NCBI GenBank assembly: GCA_038025085.1
Contig: CM076147.1
Location: 31,656,766 to 31,720,765, forward strand
DNA: 64,000 nt
Reading direction: 5' to 3'
Source of the DNA: Tetragonia tetragonoides
Lineage: Eukaryota; Streptophyta; Magnoliopsida; Caryophyllales; Aizoaceae
Part shown: one piece after another, positions 39,201-51,264 of the stretch
Numbering within the stretch: position 1 is the stretch's first letter
How the letters are laid out: the number at the start of each line of letters is the position of its first letter
Program-made: the position numbers and the translations under genes
Notes under the pieces: generated by a model
Database searches by the model: none
Seen by the model: only the letters and a program-made list of their open reading frames with translations
What the model was told of the DNA's origin: nothing

Positions 39201-41487
39201 AAGCATTCATTTGGTGAACTTTCCATGCTCTTTTAGAACTCTATAAGCTTCTTTGGTTTGATGAGAAATGGTAAGAAGAGAAAGGAAGTGATTAAAACCC
39301 AGTACATTTACAACGTTTGGTTTACAAAGGAAAATGGAAGAAGGATGGTAGGAAAGGGTCCTTAAAACAACTCCTATTTCACTTTCCAACCAAATTGGTC
39401 GGATATGGAGGGAAAGAAAGCCAATAAATTGTAAAATCTATGATTCCTTTCCTTTTCTTTCTTATTCCTACTAGCTAACCTAACATAGGAAAAATGCCTC
39501 ATTTCCTTCCATTTCATTATTACTAGGCCAATCTAAGGAAAATTCTACTCCTTTCCTTCCTTTCTTATCATCTTAGAAAACCAAACACACTGTATATGAG
39601 ATACCACCAGATATTGCAGCATATCAGCCTTGCATTTTATAAACGGATAAGCATTGGAAGTTTTGGAACCTTATCCACAATATTGAGGTAATCATCAACA
39701 TGAACTAGAAGCTGCCTGCACCATGCCTTTGTAATGTGTTCTCAACACCAACCCACTAGCTTCCAATTCGTCTATACCACGAATTGCACCCCCATGTCTT
39801 ATGGAAAATACCAAGTGGTAACTGACACATACGTGATGTACACCAAAGCCCATTCCAAATTTTTGAAAGTTCCAAGAACCTGCCAAGTGTCGAACTTAAG
39901 TGTATGCTCAATCAAGAATCCTATAGTGTGCTTATGTGACAGTTCTGTAAATGTCATACCCTCTTCAGCTTAAATCCATCTCTTTCCAGTAACCAGGGAG
40001 ATACAACGTTTCACAGCATACTTGGACCAAAAGCATAACCTATAATACACTTGAGGCCAACTTCCCGAGGATACTAAATGATATGGTAGATTGTAGATGG
40101 AATATGCCATGAAAGAGCTACTTTTGTGGTTCTCCGTAAATGACAAATTGAAGAAATCTTCATGAGAGAGTGGAAAGTTAAGACTTGGGATTGCATGGGC
40201 TCGGTTTCTTTGTTTATAAACACTAAGTAGACTATAGAGACATTTCGTTTCTGTCCCCTTTTAGAAAACAATTGATAGAGACACTTCTGCATAACTTTAT
40301 CCCTAAGGACTACAAGGGCTCCAAGCTTATTAGGTAACCTATTCAATGTGGGTAACAAGTTGCATTCTCTTAAAGAAACCTAATTTAAATGTAGGTCGTA
40401 CATTTCCAAGCAATACCAGAAAGAGAGGCAATATCGGCAAAAACTTGGCATGCTCTTCAATTCATCATACTCTTTGCAGCAGTCTAGCAACTACAAGCAA
40501 TTGATCTCTGCTTAATCAACAAGTTCGATCATCGAAAGCATGCAAAATTGAAAATGCCAAAGACTAATGAGAATTCCATCAAACCAAAACCAGAATGCAC
40601 TGGAATGACACATATAGATCTCTTGAGGGTGGCATTCACAACTCCACCAAAATCATATGTCTAAGACTCTAAATAAGTTGTAGGCCAAAATCCAATCTTC
40701 ACAGCAGTCACTGTGACAACAAAGACGGGGTTGATCAGTGTTGTGTTGAAGGTCCACTGAGACCTCCATAACAAGGAGTAAAAATGGTAACTCCTCAAGC
40801 TCAACATCTTTGTTTCCATATATGCCACTATCTCACCCACGCAAGAATCACAGCCAAAGTAAAGTTGAGGCTATTTGTGATCAAGTTCTAAGAAAAACTC
40901 CACAATTGACCAGGCCGGTACTCAAGGGCGAATGTAAAATTACACTACTATATACTAGTTTAGTACTAGTATTCTGTATAACAAACAATGCATGTAGCTC
41001 CAGCTTCCAAGAGGGAAATAGAAGCAGATCCTAATTACTCAATTTGCATCCCAATATATCTCCAATATTCTTCTAAACGGTTGACTACTTAAAAAGTACT
41101 CAAATCATATCTCTAAACTCCCATTTTGAAATCACTGACAAATTTGTCACCAAAAACACAACATAGTCCACCCATGTGAGAACAGATTCACATACCAAAT
41201 ACAATCTCAAACTTTCTACTTCCTACACTAAAACAACTTCACTAACAACATCAAACGGTCAAACCATTAATATCCACTGTAAAAAAAATTCTAGATAACA
41301 TAAACTTGAAGTCAACAACTGAAAAATGACAAATACCCATTTCTGAGCTTGCCATATAATGATGAAATTAAAGATCATTCATACCTTCCTGAATCTCTTC
41401 ACCAGCGGTTCGCTCCCCGAACACCTGAGAGAATTTCCACTCCAATGGCGGCGCCATAGCCACTCCTTCATCACCCTTCATTTCCAT
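30257..41487 (-). CDS. PP2A 55-kDa regulatory subunit B (B55), WD40 protein, 508 aa
   Basis: Regulatory B subunit that directs serine/threonine phosphatase 2A to substrates; a seven-bladed WD40 propeller. Exons (minus): 41385-41487, 38812-38915, 38587-38685, 38360-38479, 36987-37181, 36514-36605, 35109-35227, 33140-33263, 32863-32986, 31279-31347, 31083-31174, 30921-30998, 30675-30745, 30257-30393. Every junction is GT-AG and in phase. Landmarks in order: [199 protein letters not shown], and the terminus [24 protein letters not shown]. The length is normal for plant B55. Start: MEMKGDEG at 41487, with an in-frame stop upstream; a second Met at residue 3 is possible. Exon 5 carries the variable plant linker ([14 protein letters not shown]...). 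Confidence 0.95.
32473..32771. repeat. 150-bp tandem duplication in B55 intron 9
   Basis: Copy 1 (32473-32622) and copy 2 (32623-32771) both run tatagagg/tatagatgg, cagttcc, ttgatcagttgttc, then cagtacaatttcctcgatca, aaaattagccatctgta, and end in taattc(g/a)gg(c/t)tg. The spacing is exactly 150 bp. The copies differ at scattered positions and by small indels, so the duplication is moderately old. Confidence 0.85.
33930..34765 (+). pseudogene. LINE 3' relic with reverse-transcriptase zinc-binding domain, in B55 intron 8... antisense to the gene's direction
   Basis: Plus-strand fragments read [29 protein letters not shown] (after a frameshift), [26 protein letters not shown] and [10 protein letters not shown]. 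This is the zinc-binding region (C-x2-C ... H-L-F-x2-C ... A-x2-W) found near the C-terminus of plant LINE ORF2 proteins. It matches, block by block, the better preserved copy at 55250-56340. Frames are broken. The 3' end has an aggacttcttgtcct hairpin, a duplicated tagtaccattcttttg 16-mer and an A tail near 34762-34773. It lies between B55 exons 35109-35227 and 33140-33263. Confidence 0.7.
36769..36890 (+). mobile_element. SINE-like dispersed repeat, copy 1
   Basis: Contains caacaacaacc, then ggggggtctacatgtatgcag, ccttaccccctag, ctcctagtagagaggctgtt and tccgatagaccca. This pattern (GGGGTCTGGGGAGG ... GTACGCAG ... TTACCCC ... AGAGGCTGTTTCC) is a widespread plant SINE family as I remember it. 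A second copy is at 54920-55045 in the same orientation. Confidence 0.55.
37827..38057 (+). CDS. Possible small antisense ORF (76 aa) inside a B55 intron, or captured gene fragment
   Basis: An ATG-initiated ORF (start [20 protein letters not shown], stop TAG at 38055-38057) lies antisense in B55 intron 4. The N-terminus is rich in Ser/Thr/Ala and basic residues with few acidic ones, like a plastid transit peptide. The rest ([15 protein letters not shown], ... [20 protein letters not shown]) looks more like protein than neighbouring random ORFs. A CT-rich, leader-like tract (37760-37820) precedes it. I recognise no family. It may be a first exon, a retroposed or captured fragment, or chance. 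Confidence 0.25.
   Translation: MTLAIFPTLNFFSTAKLPRNYQSKTPIPTPSIERLNQIGSRANQMEKQGTYSKSSSVLEGFNGPQATHQGPVAQHF
39252..39585. mobile_element. MITE-like inverted-repeat element in B55 intron 1
   Basis: The left end tttggtttgatgagaaatgg, gtaagaagagaaaggaag is matched in reverse complement by the right end cctttcttatcatcttagaa aaccaaacac. The interior has further A/G-rich against C/T-rich complementarity (aaaatggaagaagg / ccttccattt). TSDs are not clear. Confidence 0.45.
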
Positions 41488-42476
41488 ATGAAGTTTCAAT
41501 CAGATTCACAATCAAAACCAACCAATTAAATAATGGGTATTGCATCAATGGCTGATCAAGTCCCTAGATTCTGAGTAATAAAAGTTCCCAATCAAAAACA
41601 CATCTTTATACTTGAACTGGGTTTATGGTGCAATGCCCAATAACTTTGAGAGATGGGTTTTCAGTGAGAGAGATGTTAGATTCTGAACATTTGCTAGGAA
41701 ACAGAGAGATGGGTTTTAGATTTTTTCTTTTTTTCTTTTTTTGGGTCTCTTGTATTTCTGGGCTTTTCACAATCTCAATGATAAGAGATCTCAAAGGTTG
41801 TCAAAATCCCAGAAAGTAAAGAGAAAGACACACACTCACTTCCTATATTTCTTCTCTCTCTCTCTGTGCTAGAGTGTGCACTGTATAGTAAAGTCTGCGG
41901 ATTTGGCAAGCAAAATGAGAGAGAAAAGGTTGAAGGAGAATTGATGGGATTCTTCAGACAGTGTTTCCTATATTTTTAGTAACATCTGCGACTTTTGTGG
42001 TGTTTGCCCCTCTTCTTCTGCGTTCACTCTTTCAATTTTTCTGCCCTTTTCTTTTTTTCTTTTCATTGCCTTTTCATTTGATAGCCTTTTCGGACTTTAG
42101 AAGAATCACGCCAACAAAAACTTGAATGAGACCGTCTTTAATACCAATATCTTATTCTTTTCGGAGAATTTATGTTGTATTTCACTCCGTTATATTACAT
42201 TATACTAGTTTTTGTATCGTACGTACGATACACGGTGTTTGGCTAAACCAATTGAATATATAATTTTCATATTGAACAATTGAAATTTTTAATCTAGTAG
42301 AAAATAAAAAAGTTTCTATTGCAATAAAAAAAAGTGTGCCATAAGAAGATACTTCATCTTGATTCTCAAGCATTATTGGAGATTTTGTTGCAAACTTTGC
42401 TCAGTGCGAAGAAAAGATTCACGAATGTAAAAATAATTACATGTAAATTATTTATTTGATATCATCCATTTTAAAA

Positions 42477-43254
42477 CGAAATTGCTTAACGTAAATTCTA
42501 AATTACTAAACGCAAATCTTTTTGTCACAATAATCCCTAAAATACCTTTTTATTTGAAACCAACTTCATTCCCATGGTTGTTTTTTCTCTCAAATATCCA
42601 TGTACATCGTTAAGGTTTTTATTTTTTTATTTTTTATTCTCTTGGGTGATTGTAAAGATCTAGAATTGAATCACTGCTTTTGATTGATAATATATTTTGA
42701 CGCCATAAATAATAATATATGAAGTAACAATTAGAACTAAAAATAAATTTTGTGTTTTTCTTGATGGATTAGGGTTTGTGGTTGGGTGGATGGCAGTTGG
42801 GTGGCGGCTGGGATCCAGGCCGACGGCAGGCAGGGGGCGACTGGACGGGGAAGTCCCCATTTCAATCTAGTCCGGTGCCGGGAAGTCGACGCCCACCGCT
42901 TGCAAAATCTCCGATGGCTATTGCAGATTGAGTATTGCTTTTGATTCTCAATAGCCCCTGTCTTTCAATTGCCCATAATAGTCATTGAACAAGTTACAGA
43001 GTCAATGACAAAATCCAGAAGAAAGACTCAAAATGTCAAGCCCCAAAACCAAACACGTAGTGGCACTTGATGGAGAGAGATTATGAATGACATTTACGTA
43101 TTTGCTTCATAGATAGAAAAAGGAAGGGGAGAGGGGCATGGAGAAATGGCAGAGAGAAATTTAGGAGAGAGAAACGTAGGACAAATTTAATAGGGGTATT
43201 TTAGGAAAAGAAAATTTACGTTTAGTAATAAGGGATTTACATTTAGCAATCCCC
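42477..43254. mobile_element. Mutator-like non-autonomous element with GC-rich interior, 778 bp
   Basis: Long terminal inverted repeats of about 75 bp (about 80% identical by eye): the left arm begins cgaaattgcttaacgtaaat, the right arm ends atttacatttagcaatcccc. The flanking direct repeat ttttaaaa is present at 42469-42476 and 43255-43262; the ninth base differs, close to the 9-bp TSD of Mutator elements. The interior 42775-42915 is strongly GC-rich (ggtggcggctgggatccagg...), unlike its surroundings, which suggests captured host DNA as in Pack-MULEs. No transposase ORF. Confidence 0.65.
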
Positions 43255-46200
43255 TTTTAAAAATACAAATAAATTAATAAAATTGATAAATTATTTTTTA
43301 CTTTATTTAAAGTAAGTTGTGAATTGTATGTAATTACATGTACCCATGCAATGTAAGATTTTTACTAACTTGATAATTATACTTAATTTCTTTTCAAAAT
43401 TACCCATTTTTTCTAACACAACAAAATGTCATTTCCCACATGTTCATTGCTTTCTGTCCATTATGAGCTCCTTATTAAAATCAACTATTCATTAAGAAAA
43501 AAAATATATCATTTTCAAAGAAATAAACCAGCTTCAAATGATCTTCCCGCTAAAAAAAAAAGTAAATTCCATTTGCTATAACATCCTAAATAATGAATAA
43601 GCAATACATAGGTACTAACTTCCTCCACCATTATAGCAATAGGCTCAAAAAAAGATTGCATCCCTGCATTTTCCTGTTGCAAGCATGTATATGATCCATA
43701 ATGAAATAGACTAAGATTTGATAAGCCAAATCACATACATCCACCAGACTATATTGAAAAGAAAATAATATACTCGTATTATACTCGAATATAACAAAGC
43801 CGATTGGGTGAGTCAATCCAAATCTATCCACCAAAAGCAAGAAGGGAGGGGAGATTTCTAAAGACAGATTGATGCCTTGTTCTCATAGGCTCCGCTGCTT
43901 GCTGGGCTAGGTAGTAGCACTCACAGGGGCCTTTGCTCGTCGCTACAACTGATGCCAACACTTGGGTCACAAAAGTTGCTCAAACTTCATACTGTAGTTT
44001 CTTTTGTCACACTTCAAATTAAGAGTGAAAATACAGAAATAAAAAAAACTTCTACTAACATGATGATACAGATATAAAAGATTTGATAAAAGCCATAGAA
44101 ATATCAAGGCCATTAGTTGTTGAACATACAATTTAATGGTTTATACAGCAACATATAGATATCTATCACGAAACCTAAGTCAATCGTCAAACATCACAAC
44201 CCCATCTTATCATGTGAACATCAAAAGTAGTTATTAAATCAGGCACATCAACATTCATACTCAATCGTTCAAATAAACAAATAAATACATAATATCTTTA
44301 GCTTGAAAAGAAAAAAAAAAGCATTTAACTACAAACTATTTGATTCTTCTGTCATTCCTATCAAGGTAATCAATTAATCAAATCTAACCAATTTTTCAAT
44401 CATTCAGCACCAACATAATACATCAAATAAAATAACAAATGATATTTTTCTTACTTAATCACATGATAAACATTGTAGAATGGAGTTTGGAGTACATCTA
44501 TTTTTTACCCAACTCCTGCAAATTAACTTTCCCTGCCAAAAATAAGAACCCGAAAAGCAACCCCTGCATCTTTTTTTTTTACGCATTGTCATACTAACCT
44601 AGTTGTCCTAGCAAATATGAACGGATCAGATGAGCAAGGGCATGTTCTATATCACAATTCACAAACTATTTGCCCACTATAGCTACCTTCGAGCTCTGTT
44701 ACCTTATTTATCTCAGTTTCCATACTTCCAATCAAGCAATTTGCCTCTAATTTCCATTTCTCCATCAAATAAGATAGAAAAATATCATGTGGTACATCCA
44801 AAATTGATACCAAATAAAACATCATAGAGAAAAGCTTACAGGGCTAAGCCATCCGGATTATGTTAGAAAGGAGAGATATGCATTCAGCTCAATATAATAA
44901 TATATAGTACTTTGTATAGCCTCTTATACATTTAAGAGATCAACACTTTATGAACTACATATACCCCTAAATTGCATCAGATACATATGGGCCAAGTTTA
45001 TAATGTTATTCATACCCCAAAGTAGAACATTTTAATTCAAACCATGTTTTCGAGCCAACAAACTAAATTAACATGATATAAAATTTTAATTCTAGATAAT
45101 AAAACCAAGAAAAAAAATAGAATCACGCACCCATTGTAAGACTGTAAGTTCACAATTTTGAACTAAATGGACATAAATGTGAAAAAGGATTAAAGATTCA
45201 ACTTGACCTCAGTGCTTACGGTCAGTAACTTCTTCTAAGTTCTATGCTATCGGTGAAAAATGTCCTCTGCGTAGGGTGAAATAAATCGCTCTCATAAATA
45301 CATTGAACATCTCAGTTATGAAACATAATAGAGAGTGGAAGAACCTTAATAATTCTGAACTTTTGATGATGGAGGGTGGAAGTACCTTGGTTGTTTCAAT
45401 GATGACCATCAAGATTAGGATTTTCATTCTGCAACCCATTGGGCAATTCCTAAAATTCCAAGGCACAACTGCAAAAGAAAAAAATAAATAAATCAAATTG
45501 TAATTAGGTGATCTTCATCAAAGGCATTTTCAAAGCCAACCCTTATAAGCACTGGGTTAAGCATAAGTTAAAAACTTAATCCAAACAGATAAGATCAGAC
45601 ACTGAAAGAGGGGAAAATAGATAGACATGCAAATCAATTCAAATACCAAAATCCATAAAAATCAACCTAAATGTTGAAAATAGACTCACTGGGTATTGTT
45701 TACATAAATTCTTAGTGATGATACAAATGAAGTTAGACCCACTAACATGTGAAAGAAATCCATTACCCTCTCAGTATCATCCAATTTGAGAATTTCATGA
45801 TACCCGTTTTTCATATGGGATGAAGTTTCAGAATATCCTCTCAGTAGGTTAGAATTTAATTAAGAAGAAGGGGGTTTGACCAATATTTTTGCTCAACCTT
45901 CTTCAACATTTTTGCTCGCAAATTCCACTCGTTTCTCATTAACCTCCATTTTCGAGCACTCTGTTTTGTGGCTTGGAGAATGAAACTTAATCTTTTTAAT
46001 TTTCTCATACAAGTAATTAGTGGGTATAAAGTCACATTAAATTAGTGGCAGAGAAAATTGGGGGTAGTGGGAGGGGTGGAATCATTTACGTTGCTCAGGC
46101 TTAGAAACAATTTACCTTCATTGATCAAATTGGGTCCAAGCACACTGTTACTCATCGTTTGTTTTTTTTTTTTCTTTTTTTTTTGGGCAGAATACTCAGT

Positions 46201-46792
46201 CATTCGTTAATGTAGACTGGGAGAAGAATGGAGAAGGAAGTGGAGAGTTTTTCTCCGTCATTTTCTCTGAAGCGTTATTTTTTTTTTTGAGTATATTTAA
46301 ACGTTAGTTAGGTGTTCTATTTTTATGGAACCATTAGTTAATGTTCTATTTTTATGGAAGTACTTTGTTTCTTATCACTTTTTTTTATCACTGTGTTTGT
46401 TTGTTTTTTTTTCAAAATTCTGTTTTTTTTTTAATGACACATGGCCAAACTCACGAGAAATTGACATGTGGCCAAATTCATAAAAAATTGATACATGGCT
46501 AATCCATTTTTTCTCTCTGGCAGCTTCTTTAGTATAAGTATATAGATTTTCTGTATCTTTGTTCTCTATTTTGTACTTCTTCGTCTGATATTCTATTTCA
46601 TTTTTCAATTTGTTTTGTTCGCACTATAAATTCAATTCCATTTGTTTTGTTCTTCGCAACAAGTTTTGTTATGTTTTGTTTAGCGTATTTTATTCCGCAC
46701 CATTTCATTAAAAAGAACGTGACATATGTGCTTTACAATCAATTTTATCTACAATTGTAGTTGTTGTTATGACATCCATTTCACTCTCATAC

Positions 46793-48374
<1,582 letters not shown>

Positions 48375-48392
48375 CATACAAGGTATACTTTT

Positions 48393-49000
48393 GTGTGATT
48401 TCCTCAAATATACATCATTTACAAACTAATTCCCAAATTAGCTTCGGTTTAAAACTATTTCCCCACATATACATCACGTAGGATCGGACTGTGGCCTGGA
48501 AGCGAATTTAATTTTTTTTTTATAGCGAAAGGCAAAGCCGCTGTGGGCCACAGCGGCTTAAGTAAGTCGCTGTGGGCCACAGCGGCTTTACCTTTCGCTA
48601 TAAAAAAAAATTATAAATTCGCTTCCAGGCCACAGTCCGATCACTAATTTTTTTTTATAGCGAAAGGCAAAGCCGCTGTGGGCCACAGCGGCTTAAGTAA
48701 GTCGCTGTGGGCCACAGAGGCTTTACCTTTCGCTATAAAAAAAATTATAAATTCGCTTCTAGGCTACAGTCCGATCACTAATTTTTTTTTTTATAGCGAA
48801 AGGCAAAGCCGGTGGGGCCACAACTGCTTAAGTAAGCCGTTGTGGGCCACAACGGCTTTGCCTTTCGCTATAAAAAAAAATTTAAATTTGCTTCCAGGCC
48901 ACAGTCCGATCCTACGTGGTGTATATGTGGGGAAATAGTTTTGAACCGAAGTTAATTTGGGAATTAATTTGTGAATGATGTATATTTGAGGAAATCACAC
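48393..49000. mobile_element. Foldback element: 128-bp terminal inverted repeats around three palindromic units
   Basis: The left arm 48393-48520 (starts gtgtgatttcctcaaatata) and right arm 48873-49000 (ends tatatttgaggaaatcacac) are reverse complements with only about ten differences. Between them are three 81-82-bp units at 48521-48602, 48656-48737 and 48792-48872, period 135-136 bp. Each is itself a palindrome (tatagcgaaaggcaaagccg ... cctttcgctata) and each contains the gctgtgggccacagc quasi-palindrome twice. Spacers carry cttccaggccacagtccgat, also found at the inner edge of both arms. Flanks tatactttt (48384-48392) and catactttt (49001-49009) are a near-perfect 9-bp duplication, pointing to a Mutator-type element. 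The short ORFs inside are by-products of the repeats. Confidence 0.8.
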
Positions 49001-51264
49001 CATACTTTTGATCAAAAGAAAGATCAATTAATTAAAGGAAAATATTTTGGTAAATCGACCTCGCAAGTGAAATCAATAAGAGCATGATGAACATCGTTTT
49101 TAATATGGTTTGCAAACTAATGACAATTTCGCATGTGAAACCAACAAGAGCACGACAAATAAGAGTTTTGAAGTTCACACTCCATTTTTCCAATGTGAAA
49201 TGTTCAATTTCATTATATGATAGGAGTATGTAAACACAGATCAATTTGATCCAATAAAATTTTCATTTGAATACTCCTTAGATGAGACTTTATCTCTTCT
49301 CTCAACCTTCCCTACAGTAGTTCCATGAGACCACCATCGGCTGCCGGCGAGCCTTAATCTTACTTCCTTCAGTTCTGATTCCCACTCGTTGTAAGGTCAT
49401 AGTTGCCTAGATTTCCTTGCTTTTTGCATCATCTCCAACCAATATCCACTTGACAAGCTCCTCATTCGGTTGTTCCCTGCGCTTTGGGTTCGATTATCTT
49501 GATCCTGGTTGGTGGGATTTCACTTCCATGTCTATTTACTCCTCTTTATCTACTTTTACTCTCGCGTCGTCTTACTTATTAGTTATTAGCATATCATTGT
49601 GTTTGTGTGTTTGTCTCATTGCTTTTGGGTTCTGGCTTATTCTTTAAGGGTCTTCATACTTTTTTGGACGATACTTTGTAGTTTGCTTATCTGCATCAGT
49701 TTCTTTGGTTGTATCTCCATTTTCCTTCTCATGGATTGTGGCTCAAACCATGTTTCTTCAATTTCTTTGTCATCTTGATGAAGATAATGACGGAAAATTG
49801 AACATTTTCTCATGACTTTGGATGACCCCCATGACGCCCTCCTAGTCGCCAAAGAATTTGAAAGAGAATGGAAATCATTTGTTCAAACAAGGTCAGGTTA
49901 ATGATGTTGCTACTATTTACATCAAAGCTATTAAAGTTTTATACTTTTGCATGTATTTGGGTGAGGAGGAAGTTTCAACTTTTTTGCGAGTTAGCTTTTA
50001 TTTCTTTATCCGAATTTAGCTATGATTGCGCTTAAAATTAATGAATGCTCACCATAAATGATCTCTACATTTCTAAAATTTGATCCCAACTTTTTATGAG
50101 TTGGTTTCAAACAAGATTTACTGAAAAAAAATAAATTATGAGTATATATAAAATGAATTGCTGGCTCTTCAATTTTTTTTAATAGTTACTAGGGTTCTTT
50201 TTTTAGGGAAAATTATAAAAAACTTAAATGAGGCGGTTTCAACGTGAGGCTCCTTAAACATGACGTCATGCTTAGCTATAGAGGTGGCTTCATATTGAGG
50301 CGGCCTTATAAGAAAATTTGCACTAAATAATTAAATATCCAAAATAAAATATTATTCTACCTTTCGTGGAGGAGAGAGAACCCTCTTACACATTATCGTA
50401 AAAACTTATGTGAGACAGTCATACTATACGACAGTCGACATGTGTTACTTTGAAACCAAAAGTGTTATGTTGTACTTAAAAGTGATACTTTATCTTCAAT
50501 ACTTTTGGTCGTCGAACAAAAAATGTTATTCTTGTAACAAAAATTGCCACTTTTGATCGTCTTACCCTCTTATTGTAGCCTTTTTGTCTCACATGGTGTC
50601 TTATCTACTATCTCACCCGGGCATGAGATATTGAGATTAGTGTTTTTAAGAGAGTGTGAGACAAGTTAATTACCACTAGTATTTACACAAAACTTGTTTT
50701 TAAGACGATTTTATTGTAACTTGTGGTAAGATGATGGTCACTTTTTAGTTGAATAATGGTCACGACTCATGATAAATAACTCCTACATTTTTAACAGTGA
50801 CCCCATTTTTTTGTGAGTTGGTATTACACAAGACATGTGGTAGTATTTAACATTGAGAGGAAGATTAATTAATTAATAAATTTGGTATAGTTGACCTTTT
50901 TTTTTTTTTTTTTTTGAGAAGATTGACCTTTTATTTTAGTAATAAACTGCTTTGTTCTAAAAGCACCATAAAAAGATATTTTAATGGGAGAAAAAAATTA
51001 AATTAAATTATGCTGCTCTACTTTCTTGCTCTCAAATTCAAATGGCACTCAAAAAGATTCAAATTCTCGCCCGTTACAAAGAAATCCCACGCTTTTTCCT
51101 CTTCATCCACTATTACACAGGATTCCCCATAGCTAGGGTTTCGTACTTCCCAGTCAAATTCCACCCACATCATAATTCAATCCCAAAATTTGCCTCAAAA
51201 CCCTCAAAATCTAATCAAACCCACAATTCAATTTCTCCAAATTCACCGTCCTTTTTGCTCAGAA

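Noticed and set aside
39660..40380. Possible leucine-rich-repeat/NLR gene relic on the minus strand
   Set aside because: One stretch ([15 protein letters not shown]) resembles an LRR, but no NB-ARC motif or further repeats could be found, and frames are broken. Too weak to annotate.
48678..48938. 86-codon ORF with repeated WGHxGLSKxLWAT motif
   Set aside because: It is a translation of the palindromic DNA repeat in the foldback element, and the repeat explains it fully.
49417..49852. Short ORFs in the 49-kb C/T-rich patch
   Set aside because: No domain, no splice continuity and no repeat family recognised; left as unexplained intergenic sequence.
51190..51264. Upstream extension of the unrecognised gene (MPQNPQN-like reading)
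   Set aside because: It would need a non-ATG (ttg) start; the first ATG in frame is 51265 and has a good context.
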